Source: Pseudomonas parasichuanensis (GTDB taxonomy: Bacteria; Pseudomonadota; Gammaproteobacteria; Pseudomonadales; Pseudomonadaceae). Taken from it: DNA of 64,000 bases. The notes beneath the pieces are model-generated. The model was not told the origin of the DNA. It saw only the letters and a list, made by a program, of their open reading frames with translations, and made no database searches. Position numbers and translations under genes: made by a program. This document shows positions 28,844-38,104 of the stretch, one piece after another (position 1 is the stretch's first letter; each line of letters begins with the position of its first letter). The stretch is from positions 124,001-188,000 of the forward strand of contig NZ_BQHO01000008.1 in the NCBI RefSeq assembly GCF_021601385.1, read 5' to 3'.

Positions 28844-30042
28844 GCGGATGCCTTGAAGTAGCTGGCCAGCCGGGCCGCTTCGGTATCGATGTCATGACGC
28901 TGCAGCACGCGCTGATACGCCGCCTCGCCCATGCGCTGCAGCACCTGCGCAGGTTGCGCCAGGCACTCGGCCATGGCCGTGGCCAGTTCCTCCACGGCCC
29001 CCGCCGGAAACAGCCAGCCGTTCTCGCCTGGGGTTACCAGCTCGGGGATACCCGCCACATAGGTGGTCAGCACCGGGCGGCGCAAGGCCATGGCCTCCAT
29101 GATCACCACCGGCAAGCCCTCGGCGAAGCTTGGCAAGACCAGGGCGCGGGCGGCGAGGATCTCCTCGCGTACCTGGGCGCTGCTGATCCAACCGGTAATA
29201 CGCACCTGCGCCTGCAGGCCGTGCCGGGCGATCAGGGCTTGCAGTTGCTCGCGCATTTCGCCGTCCCCGGCCAGCACCAGCTCGAACTCCACCGCCTGCG
29301 CCGCCAGCAGCCGTGCGGCCTCGAGCAACAGCAACTGGCCCTTCTGCTCGCACAACCGGCCAACGCACACCAGCCGTGGCGCGCTGGGCGCCGCCACCGC
29401 AGGCACATCATGGAAGCTGCGCTCCAGGCCGCAGTGCACCACCTTGACCTTGCCCCAGTGTTCGTGAGCCACCCAGCGAAACAACTGGCTGCGCCCATAG
29501 GAGCTGACCGCCGCGACGAACGCGGCGCGCCGCACTTTCTCGCCCACATGCAGAAACTGCGGTTTGTCGAACTCTTCGGGGCCATGCACGGTAAAGCTGT
29601 AGGCCGGCCCGCCCAAGGCTTGGGCCAGCATCACCACCTCGGTCGAGTTGGTGCCGAAATGCGCATGCACATGCACGGCGCCCGACGCCTGCAACCACTG
29701 CACCACACGGCATGCCTCGGCCAGGTAGACCAGGTGATAGGGCCACGCCCGGTCCGCCCGCCGGCCCAGGCGCAAGGCCAGTCGCAGGCTTGCGAAAAAG
29801 CGCCCGGGTTGCTGGCGCAGTACCTGCAGCGTTGGCTTGAGCAGCGCTTTCACGCCGCCTTGCAGCACGTACTGGGTCTTGCCCTGCTCACGCACATCCT
29901 CGTCATCCTGCAGTTCGGCATCCCAGCCTCGCAGGGCAATTCGCTGGATCTCGAAACCCTGGCGCTCGAGCGCGAGGATTTCGCGGCGAATGAAGCTGTG
30001 GCTGACCTTGGGGTACTGATTGATGAAGTAAGCAATACGCAT
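28840..30042 (-). CDS. Glycosyltransferase, family 4
   Basis: The 400-aa protein has two Rossmann domains. The acceptor half shows 'MRIAYFINQYPKVSHSFIRR' and 'HVHAHFGTNSTEV'; the donor half shows 'RLVCVGRLCEQKGQLLLLEA' and the retaining E-x7-E motif 'SFAEGLPVVIMEAMALRRP'. There is no membrane segment. I chose the ATG at 30042 because the family motif starts there; the ribosome site is weak. It is coupled to the following GT2 gene. Confidence 0.9.
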   Translation of the reverse strand: MRIAYFINQYPKVSHSFIRREILALERQGFEIQRIALRGWDAELQDDEDVREQGKTQYVLQGGVKALLKPTLQVLRQQPGRFFASLRLALRLGRRADRAWPYHLVYLAEACRVVQWLQASGAVHVHAHFGTNSTEVVMLAQALGGPAYSFTVHGPEEFDKPQFLHVGEKVRRAAFVAAVSSYGRSQLFRWVAHEHWGKVKVVHCGLERSFHDVPAVAAPSAPRLVCVGRLCEQKGQLLLLEAARLLAAQAVEFELVLAGDGEMREQLQALIARHGLQAQVRITGWISSAQVREEILAARALVLPSFAEGLPVVIMEAMALRRPVLTTYVAGIPELVTPGENGWLFPAGAVEELATAMAECLAQPAQVLQRMGEAAYQRVLQRHDIDTEAARLASYFKASA

Positions 30043-30116
30043 AGGAACCCGAATCCATACCCGCGTGATGAATGAGCTGGCCACCCCCGGCGGCATCCAG
30101 CCTCCTGTATCAGGCT

Positions 30117-33083
30117 TCACATGGCTGACGGTGCCGTGTCTGCCGTTGCGTGGCCCTCGATGACGTCCGCATAGATGCCCTGGAGCTCCAGGGCCTGGTC
30201 GCTGCACAGCGTGATGCTGCCCTTGAAGGCGTTGTGTGGGTGTGCAAAGCGCTCCGGGTGCTCGAGGGCATCGGCCAGTGCCTGGCGCAGATACCGCGGA
30301 TCTGAGCTCAACGGAATGATGGTGCCGTTGACCCCATCGACGATGTCCTCGACCGTGCCGCCGGCATCGGTGCTGATCACCCAGACATCGCGTACCAGCG
30401 CTTCGCGCACGGCAAGGCCGAAGGTCTCCTTCCACTGGGTCGGGAACAGCAGCACGTCGATGCCGGAAAAGAACGCATCGATGTCGTCCTGGGTGTAACC
30501 GGGGATGATGCTGACACTCCCCGGGATCTTCACGCTGTGACGGTTGAATGAGCGGAAACCCAGGTGCAGCAGGTTATCGACTACCTTGAGTTCATAGTCC
30601 GAACGGGGCAACCCGGCAAACGCCTGGGTGATCAGGTTGATGCCCTTGATCGCGGTGTTGCCCCCGACAAAACCGAAGCGCAGCAATGCCCCCGGCTGCT
30701 TGTGGTAGCCCGCACCGGGGGCCAGGATGCCGTTGCGGTTGATGCGGATCTTCGCCGCATCGAAGCCATTGGCCACGTACAGGTCCCGGGCGAAGCGGCT
30801 CGGTGCCAACAGCAGGTCGGCCTTGCGCAGGGTGGCGGCCAATGCCTGCTGGCGGTAGGCGTTCAGGGGCGCGTCGTCGACACAGGCGGCGCACACTTCG
30901 GTGCGAATGCGCGTTTGCCCGCAGTACTGGCCGTGGCCGTTGATCATGAACTGGCGCCCGCAGATCCACCACGCATCATGCAAGGTCACCACGAAGGGTA
31001 TGCCCGCCCGCGCGCAGCTGTCGGCCAGCAGCGCTCCCAGCCCCTGGATCGAATGCAGGTGCACAAGGTCCGGGGCGACGCGCTCGAGCACGGCGTCGAA
31101 CAGCGGCAGGGTTGCACGGTTTTCGAAGTCCTCGAGGGCCGAACGCTGCTCTGGCAGGCCGATGCCGAGCACCGCGGCCTGCTGCGCCTGGTACCTGAAC
31201 AGGCTGTAGGGGGCCGTATCGGTCGGCGGTAACGATGTGAACACGAATTGCTGCCAGGGCGACGTGGCCGCCAGCAGCCGCGCCATCTGCTCGGCGACAA
31301 CCGTGGCGCCACCGAAACTGCGGGGGGCGAAGAAAATGTTCGCCGACAGCAACCTGCGTGGGCGAACGCTGGCAGGTGCCGGGAAAACCTGGCCCAACTG
31401 CTGGCTGCACTCGACCACCGTGACTTGCCGGGCCCCCGCTTCTTGCATCGCCGCCGCCAGTACCGCGCTTGAGGCGATCGCGCAATCGCACGCCAACAGT
31501 GCCTGGCGGTGCAGCGCCACGGCCGCCATCAGCTTGCCCACGTCTGCGTCGCTCAAACCGTCCAGGTCGTTGCCCTGGCGATACGCCTGCGGGTCGAAGA
31601 TCAGCGCGTCGGCATCCCAGCACGAGGTGACCTTGAGCCGCCTGGCCTCCTCGACCAGCGTCGCCAACTGCGGGCAATAGGGCAGCCGGTGCAAGATGAC
31701 TGCGGCACAGGTTTGCAGGGCATTCAGGCACGCTTGTGGGTTGCGCCAATCCACAAGCGTGCAGGTGTAGCCAAACTCGACCAGCATTTGCCGCAGTTGC
31801 ACAGGGCGGCCCTTGAGCGCCTGTGCCGGTTCAGTCTCGCTGATCAACAGAATGTGCCCGGGGAACAGCGTGGCGGCCGCCACGCCCGGGGCGTCCAGCG
31901 GCAGTTCGTGACGCTGCTCGGTGGGCGGCTTCCAAAGCAGCGCCGGGCCATGGCGCAGCAACTCCCGCCAAGCCTTTCTCAGGGTCGGGTACAGCCCGGC
32001 CTTGCGTATATACGCCACAAAACGCTGATCCGCCCGGGGCTCACGCAGGGCCTGGCGGAACAACACCGCAGCTCTGGCCAGCGATGATTGCGGTGCTGTC
32101 GGCGCAGTGGCCTCCTGCAGCGCCAGGGCGTAGCCCAGCCGTTGCCGATGTGCCTGCAACCGGCACTGGCCAGCACTGGCCGGCAGCACCGCTTCGAGTT
32201 GCGCGAACAACGCCTCGAGCAAGGCCTGGCGCCTGCGGTACATGGCCCGTTTCTTCGGTGCGATGTCCTCGGCCGCACGTTGCGCCGCCGCCAGCGGGAG
32301 GCTGAAGAAGTCTTCGCGCTCGCTGGGCTCTGCGCCATGCTCCAGCCAGATGGCGTCGTAGTTGGCGGCCAGGTCCTGGGACTTTTCGGCGCCAAAGTAA
32401 GGGTGCCGATGATGCCGATAGGCGTCGCCCACCGCATACAAGCGTTCAGCCCCCATCGCCCGGGCCATGCACTTGAGCGCCTCGAGCAGCAGGCTGCGCG
32501 GGCGCAGGCCTTCGAAGTCCTTGGTCAGGTCACGGTAGATGGCCAGCGAGCGCTCGCTGTCGATCCCCTTGTGAATCCCCTGTACCGCGCCGATGAACAG
32601 GTACAAGCCGGCCGCAGTGCGCTGCAGGGTGAAGGCCAGAGACGCCACACGCAGGTCGCCCTGGAACAGGTTCAGCACCAGCTCGCCTTCGCGCTTGAAC
32701 CAGATCGGCCGGTCCAGCACCAGGGTGCAGCCGGGGGAACTGGCGGACAGGTCGCACAGCGTACGCTGCTCGTCGCGGCCCAGCAGCAACAGGCTCGGGA
32801 ACTGCGCTGTCACCACCTGGTAATGCGAAGCCACGGCGTCGAGGCGTTCACGCACCGACCAGCATTTGCTGATATAGGGCCACTGCACCATGCCGATGCA
32901 ATCGACACCGAGCTTGTCGAAGCCGTCCTTGCCCAGCACGGCTTCCATCTGCCGCAGGAACGGTTTGAGGTCCGCCCACTGGGTGCAGATCAGCACCAGC
33001 AACTTGAACTTGTTGTTCAACGCCCGCAATGAATAGCCGGGTTGCAGAGTGAGCACACTCTTGAGTAACGATCTGAACGCCAT
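30117..33083 (-). CDS. Fusion protein: VirK/YbjX (DUF535) domain plus glycosyltransferase family 4
   Basis: The 988-aa protein is far longer than a normal GT4. Residues about 1-310 match VirK/YbjX (DUF535): 'VLDRPIWFKREGELVLNLFQ', 'LYLFIGAVQGIHKGIDSERS', 'LTKDFEGLRPRSLLLEALKC', 'YAVGDAYRHHRHPYFG'. Residues about 410-600 form a Rossmann-like region. Residues about 600-985 are a GT4 transferase ('FFAPRSFGGATVVAEQMARL', 'HDAWWICGRQFMI', 'FGFVGGNTAIKGINLITQAF', 'FPTQWKETFGLAVREALVRD'). VirK/YbjX proteins are otherwise separate. The role of the N-terminal part in EPS is unknown; it may recruit or license the transferase. Confidence 0.83.
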   Translation of the reverse strand: MAFRSLLKSVLTLQPGYSLRALNNKFKLLVLICTQWADLKPFLRQMEAVLGKDGFDKLGVDCIGMVQWPYISKCWSVRERLDAVASHYQVVTAQFPSLLLLGRDEQRTLCDLSASSPGCTLVLDRPIWFKREGELVLNLFQGDLRVASLAFTLQRTAAGLYLFIGAVQGIHKGIDSERSLAIYRDLTKDFEGLRPRSLLLEALKCMARAMGAERLYAVGDAYRHHRHPYFGAEKSQDLAANYDAIWLEHGAEPSEREDFFSLPLAAAQRAAEDIAPKKRAMYRRRQALLEALFAQLEAVLPASAGQCRLQAHRQRLGYALALQEATAPTAPQSSLARAAVLFRQALREPRADQRFVAYIRKAGLYPTLRKAWRELLRHGPALLWKPPTEQRHELPLDAPGVAAATLFPGHILLISETEPAQALKGRPVQLRQMLVEFGYTCTLVDWRNPQACLNALQTCAAVILHRLPYCPQLATLVEEARRLKVTSCWDADALIFDPQAYRQGNDLDGLSDADVGKLMAAVALHRQALLACDCAIASSAVLAAAMQEAGARQVTVVECSQQLGQVFPAPASVRPRRLLSANIFFAPRSFGGATVVAEQMARLLAATSPWQQFVFTSLPPTDTAPYSLFRYQAQQAAVLGIGLPEQRSALEDFENRATLPLFDAVLERVAPDLVHLHSIQGLGALLADSCARAGIPFVVTLHDAWWICGRQFMINGHGQYCGQTRIRTEVCAACVDDAPLNAYRQQALAATLRKADLLLAPSRFARDLYVANGFDAAKIRINRNGILAPGAGYHKQPGALLRFGFVGGNTAIKGINLITQAFAGLPRSDYELKVVDNLLHLGFRSFNRHSVKIPGSVSIIPGYTQDDIDAFFSGIDVLLFPTQWKETFGLAVREALVRDVWVISTDAGGTVEDIVDGVNGTIIPLSSDPRYLRQALADALEHPERFAHPHNAFKGSITLCSDQALELQGIYADVIEGHATADTAPSAM

Positions 33084-33090
33084 GGGCCTC

Positions 33091-34068
33091 TCACTTGTAC
33101 TCGATCAACACCGTCTTGCCGGCAGTGAACCTGTTCAACAGAAACCGCACCTGCCCGACCATCTCCGGGAATTTCCCCAGTACCAGAAACCCTGCCTGCA
33201 GCCAGTTCTCGCGTACCGAACGGCCACCACGGCGCGCCAGGCGCATAGCCTGCAGCGGGTAGACCAGCAACAGCAGCAGCCCCCAGCCGCCCAGCAATGC
33301 ACACGCGACCACGATCACCAGCGGTATGCCCAGCCCCCACAGCCAGGCACGATGCGACTCACGGCGCCAATGCCGCTCTGGAGGCGCGCCATGCAGGAAA
33401 GCGCCTTCGGCGAAGGCGTAGCCTGCGCGCAGGCTGCGCCGCCACCACTGGCTGAAACGGGTCATGGCGGCATCATGCAGGGTCATTTCCTCGGGCAGGC
33501 GCCAGATCTTCCAGCCGCGGCCACGCAGGCGCACACACAACTCAGGCTCTTCGCCGGCGATCAGCCCCGCGCGAAAGCCGCCAACGGCCCTGAACGCATC
33601 GGCCCGCATCAACGCATCACCCCCACAAGCCCGGGCTTCGCCCACCGGGGTGTCCCATTCCAGATCGCACAGCAGGTTGTAGACCGAATGCTGCGGGTAG
33701 CGCTCGCGGCGCCGTCCACACACCACCGCCACCTCCGCCCGCGCATCGAGAAAGGCGCACGCCTGCTGCAACCAGCCGGCCACGACTTCGCAATCGCCAT
33801 CGACGAACTGCACATAGCGCAGTGTCGGCAACAAAGATTGCAGGCAGGCGAAGCCTTCGTTACGAGCACGTGCGGCGGTAAAGGGCCGGGTCATGTCCAG
33901 CGCCAGCACCTCGACACCCAGGCCCCGGGCCAGGGCTGGCGAGCCATCGGTCGAGCCCGAATCGACATAGACCACCCGCTCTGCGCAACCGCCCAGCGAC
34001 GCCAGGCAGCGCTGCAGGCGCTGGCCTTCGTTGCGGCCGATCACCACTACGCCAATCCCTGTCAGCAT
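33091..34068 (-). CDS. Glycosyltransferase, family 2
   Basis: The 325-aa protein has a GT-A domain: 'VVVIGRNEGQRLQRCLASLG', 'VVYVDSGSTDGSPALARGLG', the D-x-D-type 'QFVDGDCEV', and 'GEEPELCVRLRGRGWKIWRL'. Two C-terminal hydrophobic segments (about residues 238-272) suggest membrane contact. GGGAGGGAG precedes the ATG at 34068. It sits 7 bp upstream of the DUF535 fusion gene. Confidence 0.88.
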   Translation of the reverse strand: MLTGIGVVVIGRNEGQRLQRCLASLGGCAERVVYVDSGSTDGSPALARGLGVEVLALDMTRPFTAARARNEGFACLQSLLPTLRYVQFVDGDCEVVAGWLQQACAFLDARAEVAVVCGRRRERYPQHSVYNLLCDLEWDTPVGEARACGGDALMRADAFRAVGGFRAGLIAGEEPELCVRLRGRGWKIWRLPEEMTLHDAAMTRFSQWWRRSLRAGYAFAEGAFLHGAPPERHWRRESHRAWLWGLGIPLVIVVACALLGGWGLLLLLVYPLQAMRLARRGGRSVRENWLQAGFLVLGKFPEMVGQVRFLLNRFTAGKTVLIEYK

Positions 34069-34105
34069 GTCTCCCTCCCGCTGGCGTTGGTCAGTGCCGC
34101 CTGCC

Positions 34106-34630
34106 TCATGAGCACGGCACGGCCTCGGCCGGCTTGCGCGCCTTGACGGTCGCCGGCACACCCACCGCCAGGCAGTTGTCCGGCACGTCAACCAGCACCA
34201 CGGCGTTGGAGCCGATGACCACGTTGTTGCCAATGCGGATGTTGCCCAGCACCTTGGCACCGGCGCCGATATCGACGTTGTTGCCGAACACCGGGGCGGT
34301 CGGTTCGCTGACGTTCTTCAGCCCCACCACCACACCATTGCGGATCCGGCAATCGTCGCCAAAACGCGCATAGCCGCTGATGACGATGCCGCCAAAGTGG
34401 TCGATGACGAAGTTGCGGCCAATCTGCACCTCGCAGGGCAACTCGATGCCGGTCAGTATCTGCACCCACTTGAACAGTACCTTGTAGACCAGCGACAGCG
34501 GTTTGCGCAGCAAGGCCGGGCGCACCCCGTAGCGCCAGCGGCCGAAGCGGTACACCAGCAACACCCAGAAGCCCTGGGCCCCCCAGTCACCGCCGTGGGC
34601 CCGCAAATCGGCACGAATATTCTCGAACAT
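34106..34630 (-). CDS. Serine-acetyltransferase-like hexapeptide transferase
   Basis: The 174-aa protein has a left-handed beta helix built of hexapeptide repeats ('IGRNFVIDHFGGIVISGYAR', 'FGNNVDIGAGAKVLGNIRIG', 'NNVVIGSNAVVLVDVP') with 'CLAVGVPATVKARK' at the end, like CysE-type acyltransferases. In an EPS operon this usually O-acetylates a sugar. TAGGTG lies 6 nt before the ATG at 34630. No membrane segment is present. Confidence 0.85.
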   Translation of the reverse strand: MFENIRADLRAHGGDWGAQGFWVLLVYRFGRWRYGVRPALLRKPLSLVYKVLFKWVQILTGIELPCEVQIGRNFVIDHFGGIVISGYARFGDDCRIRNGVVVGLKNVSEPTAPVFGNNVDIGAGAKVLGNIRIGNNVVIGSNAVVLVDVPDNCLAVGVPATVKARKPAEAVPCS

Positions 34631-34638
34631 GGCATCAC

Positions 34639-35595
34639 CTACCGTGTGGGTTGGCTGGCAAAACGGGTGTCGAACAGCAACGCCCAGGTGGCCCGGCAAT
34701 GCCGCCAGCAGGCGCTGATGGCCGCCCGCCCCCGTCCTTTGAGCAAGGCCTTAAGCGCCAGCACCAGGTCGCCAAGGGTCACCAGCAGCATGTGCAGGAT
34801 CAAACCCGGGACCCCATGGTGCTTGCGGAAATACAGCAGTTCGCTTTCGATCTGGTAGGCCGATATCTGCCGGCTGGCCGCCTCAAGCTCAGCGACCGAC
34901 TTGGAGCTTTCGCCGCCGATATGCACCACCGTGGTGTGCGGATAGAACACCACCTTCCAGCCGGCCTGCTTGACCCGCTTGCAGTGGTCGACCTCCTCGT
35001 AATAAAGGAAGTAGCGCGGGTCGAACAGGCCCACCTGGTCGAGCACCTCGCGCCGTACCAGGTAGAAACAGCCAGGCAACCAATCGCACTCGCGCACCGA
35101 GCCATGGTCCCAGTTCATCTCATCGACCATTTTCAGCCCCGGAAAGAAGCGCCCGAGGCCCGTGCGTGCCACGAACACGTTCAAGGGCGTCGGGAAGTAG
35201 CGACAACTAGGTTGCAGGTCGCCGTCGCGCCCCTCCAGTCGCACGCCCAGCACCCCGCATTCAGGGTGTGCGTCCATGTATTCGAGGGTCTTGTCCAGGG
35301 TATCCCTGGCGACGAAGGCGTCGGTATTGAGCAGCAGCGCGTACTTACCGTTCAGGTGCGCCAGCAACTGGTTGTTGGCCCGACCGAAACCGACGTTCTT
35401 CTGGTTGCTCACCAGCACAGCCTCGGGGCAGACCTTGGCCAGGCGCTCGACCGAATCGTCGACCGAGGCGTTGTCCACCACCAGGTAGCTCGCCAGCTTG
35501 TCGCCGTCGGCCTGGCGCAGGGCATCGAACATCGGCTGCAACAAGCCGGCGGTGTTGAAGTTGACGACCATCACATCGACAGGTTTGCTAGCCAT
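34639..35595 (-). CDS. Glycosyltransferase, family 2 (rhamnosyltransferase-like)
   Basis: The 318-aa protein resembles WbbL-type transferases: 'VDVMVVNFNTAGLLQPMFDA', 'VVDNASVDDSVERL', 'NVGFGRANNQ', 'YALLLNTDAFV', 'LPGCFYLVRREVLDQVGLFD', 'FLYYEEVDHCKRVKQAGW'. The usual D-x-D reads N-T-D. I chose the Met at 35595; the one at 35604 is also possible. It overlaps the 3' end of the acyltransferase gene before it. Confidence 0.88.
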   Translation of the reverse strand: MASKPVDVMVVNFNTAGLLQPMFDALRQADGDKLASYLVVDNASVDDSVERLAKVCPEAVLVSNQKNVGFGRANNQLLAHLNGKYALLLNTDAFVARDTLDKTLEYMDAHPECGVLGVRLEGRDGDLQPSCRYFPTPLNVFVARTGLGRFFPGLKMVDEMNWDHGSVRECDWLPGCFYLVRREVLDQVGLFDPRYFLYYEEVDHCKRVKQAGWKVVFYPHTTVVHIGGESSKSVAELEAASRQISAYQIESELLYFRKHHGVPGLILHMLLVTLGDLVLALKALLKGRGRAAISACWRHCRATWALLFDTRFASQPTR

Positions 35596-36205
35596 TGCTG
35601 CCATCCCCGAAGAAATACTGGCCTCTGGCCGCGGCCAGCGTCGGCTCCAATGCCGGGTCATAAGCCCCCTGGCGTTGCTTGACCAGGTCTATCCAGGGGT
35701 AGGCGGCGCAGCGCTCCTCGACACGCTGGATCAGCGCCTCGGTGGTGCAGATGAACTTCGCCGGGTTGCCTCCGACCACAGTACCGGGCGGCACATCCTT
35801 GGTGACCACGGCACCGGCGGCAACCACCGAGTCCGGCCCTATGGTCACCCGCGGCATGACGATCGCGCCATGGCCGATGAAACAGTTGTCGCGGATGTCG
35901 ATGAAGCCCACCGAATCGAGTTGCTTGCCATAACAGATCTCGATCAGCGCAACCACGCCGTCGTGCCCGATCAGCGTGCAGTCCGAGAGCCCGACATTGC
36001 TGCCAAGGCGCACCAGCCGCGGGTCGGTGACATTGCACCCCGGGTTGATATGGACATTGCTGCCCACGGAGTAGAACTTGCCCCAACGGGTCAGGTAAGC
36101 GCCCCAGTCACGGGCATTCGGGTTGCAGAACTTCTTGTAGGTCGCGCCGCCGCGTCCGGTCGAGTTGGCGTAGTTGGCCATGGCCTTGCGTATCCATCCA
36201 TACAT
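35588..36205 (-). CDS. Hexapeptide acyltransferase (CatB/WbbJ type)
   Basis: The 205-aa protein has a hexapeptide-repeat domain ('YSVGSNVHINPGCNVTDPRL', 'RDNCFIGHGAIVMPRVTIGP', 'DSVVAAGAVVTKDVPPGTVV', 'GGNPAKFI'), the classic ending of maltose/galactoside O-acetyltransferase-like enzymes. It is a second acyltransferase of the locus, so the polymer may carry two kinds of acyl group. GAGG lies 8 nt before the ATG. The gap of 132 bp to the GMC gene upstream holds no gene. Confidence 0.86.
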   Translation of the reverse strand: MYGWIRKAMANYANSTGRGGATYKKFCNPNARDWGAYLTRWGKFYSVGSNVHINPGCNVTDPRLVRLGSNVGLSDCTLIGHDGVVALIEICYGKQLDSVGFIDIRDNCFIGHGAIVMPRVTIGPDSVVAAGAVVTKDVPPGTVVGGNPAKFICTTEALIQRVEERCAAYPWIDLVKQRQGAYDPALEPTLAAARGQYFFGDGSNG

Positions 36206-36337
36206 GCTGCTAGCCTCGCAAATGAAGCAATCCTGGACTGTCCCTGAGGCGATCACGGTCTCGTTCTTGTTGATGCTGACCGCCCCGCACTCACTCCCTT
36301 GCCCGCCCTACTGTCGCCATGACACCGCGCGATACGC

Positions 36338-37804
36338 TCAGGCGGGCGCGCCACGTGTCGATTTCAACCTGCCATCTAGGTGATCCGCCAGCCGCAGGGC
36401 GAACTGCAACAGCGGCATGGTGGGGTTGGAGGCGCCGCCGGTGGCGAAGATGCTGCTGCCGGCGACATACAGATTGTCGGTGCCGAATACCTTGCAGTCG
36501 CGGTCGACGACACCGAACTGGGCCGAAGCGGCCATGCGCGTGGTGCCCATGTGGTGCGCGTGGGGCTCCATCTTCAGCGGTATCGCGGCGTCGTAGACGT
36601 ATTCGTTCAGTCTGACGAAGCCAAGGCCCGTCTCGACGAACTGTTTGGCCAGCTCGCTGCCGATGCACTGGATGGTGTGACGATCGTTGGGGGTCAGTGC
36701 CCAATTGACGTTGGCCTTGTACACGCCCAGTTCGTCCTTTTCATCGAGCAGCGAAAGGCGGCTTTGCGCATTGGGGTACTGTTCGATCATGGTGCTGAGC
36801 ACCCCTTCGCCCGGGCAGCTGAAATTGGCGATGAAATCGAATTTGTGGGCCAGGTCCATTTCGCACAACAGGTTCTCCAGGAAGTGCTTGACCTCGGCGG
36901 TGCGGCCGAAGGTGCGCACTTCATCGAGTACCGTGGCGGAAACATTGCCCTTGCCGGCCTTGTACTCGCTGACGAAGGCATCGGTGGTGTAGTACTGGCG
37001 CGGTTCGCCATCCTGGCCATCCTCGAGGATGAAGGTGCCCATCTCGACATTGAGGTGCTCCATCAGGCAGCGCCCCACCAGCCCATCGTGGGTGACCACG
37101 CCGGCCTTGCGCAGGGTTGCGCTGTTGAGCAATTGCCGGGCGTTCTCCAGTGCCCCTGTGGCCAGGATGTAGTGCTTGGCCACGAGCCGCTGGCGTTGCA
37201 GGTCATAGTCGGACACCACCGCTGCCGCCAGGCGCCCCGTGGCCTGGTCGAATTCGAGGTCGACGCAGTTGCAGTTGATGAAAACGTCCAGCCCTGGGGT
37301 GTCGTTGAGCGCCGAGGCGTATTTTTGCGCAAAGCGCGTCGGCGGGCTGAGCAGGAACTGGTCCGGTTCGAAGTCCCCCCCCTTGAGCCCTGCGTTTTCT
37401 GCCTGGAATTGCGCGCCTGGCGGCAGGTCGACGATTTCCATGGCCGCTGCCAGGTAAGGCTCGACCTCGGCATAGGCGATAGGCCACCCAGGCAGCTCAC
37501 TCTGGGGCGCGACCGCGAAGTCGGACGGCGTGAAAGGCCGGCAACGGCCTGCCCAATGATTGGAGGTGCCACCCAGGTAGCGCAGACGGGTTTCCTGGGG
37601 ATACATTTCGAGGCCGGTCGAGGTGCACTTGTACAGGGCCTGCGAACGCGGCGAATACTCGTGCCCGCCGCCTTCTGCCAGCACCACCTTCCAGCCAGCT
37701 TGCGCCAGGCGCAGCGCCAGCGTGATGCCTGCAGGCCCGGCGCCAATGATGCAGACGTCATAATCCTCGCGCAGGGTCTTCTGCGCCTGGTAATCGCGGA
37801 TCAT
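36338..37804 (-). CDS. GMC-family FAD-dependent oxidoreductase in the EPS operon
   Basis: The 488-aa protein has the FAD motif 'VCIIGAGPAGITLALRLAQA' at residues 17-36, 'YLGGTSNHWAG', 'ILATGALENARQLLNS', and the C-terminal 'MEPHAHHMGTTRMA' plus 'GASNPTMPLLQFALRLADHL' typical of GMC oxidoreductases. It has no signal peptide of its own. The preceding Tat-signal mini-gene overlaps it by ATGA, which suggests the two proteins are made together and exported as a complex. The substrate is unknown; it may oxidise a sugar hydroxyl of the EPS or a free sugar. Confidence 0.85.
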   Translation of the reverse strand: MIRDYQAQKTLREDYDVCIIGAGPAGITLALRLAQAGWKVVLAEGGGHEYSPRSQALYKCTSTGLEMYPQETRLRYLGGTSNHWAGRCRPFTPSDFAVAPQSELPGWPIAYAEVEPYLAAAMEIVDLPPGAQFQAENAGLKGGDFEPDQFLLSPPTRFAQKYASALNDTPGLDVFINCNCVDLEFDQATGRLAAAVVSDYDLQRQRLVAKHYILATGALENARQLLNSATLRKAGVVTHDGLVGRCLMEHLNVEMGTFILEDGQDGEPRQYYTTDAFVSEYKAGKGNVSATVLDEVRTFGRTAEVKHFLENLLCEMDLAHKFDFIANFSCPGEGVLSTMIEQYPNAQSRLSLLDEKDELGVYKANVNWALTPNDRHTIQCIGSELAKQFVETGLGFVRLNEYVYDAAIPLKMEPHAHHMGTTRMAASAQFGVVDRDCKVFGTDNLYVAGSSIFATGGASNPTMPLLQFALRLADHLDGRLKSTRGAPA

Positions 37805-38019
37805 GCCTGCCCGTCCCGAAAATAGTGCGAAGGCAGGACCCAGCCGTTGATGACCACGAATCCACCCGGGGCGGTGCTGCCGGCAGGCTCACCTGATGAG
37901 GTGACAGGCGCTTCGGCCATCACCTTGCCGAACACCGCCGCGCCGATACCCAGCACGGCACAGTTACGCAGGAACACCCTGCGCCCCGACAGCTGTGTAC
38001 AAAACAGAAGCTTGCCCAT
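37801..38019 (-). CDS. Tat-signal mini-protein coupled to the GMC oxidoreductase
   Basis: The 72-aa protein carries a twin-arginine motif 'SGRRVFLRN' followed by a hydrophobic stretch (about residues 21-35) and a cleavage-like 'VMAEA'. The mature part is only about 35-40 residues and ends in 'GGFVVINGWVLPSHYFRDGQ'. Its stop overlaps the GMC start codon (ATGA). The arrangement resembles the small Tat 'hitch-hiker' subunits of FAD sugar dehydrogenases, though it is much shorter. GGGGAT lies close before the ATG at 38019. Confidence 0.75.
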   Translation of the reverse strand: MGKLLFCTQLSGRRVFLRNCAVLGIGAAVFGKVMAEAPVTSSGEPAGSTAPGGFVVINGWVLPSHYFRDGQA

Positions 38020-38104
38020 GATCCCCAGCCCCCACCATTGTTGTGCCAACACCAGGTAAACCGCTGTCGCCGACGCCTGGGCACCGCGCGTTGTTGCAAG
38101 GGGT

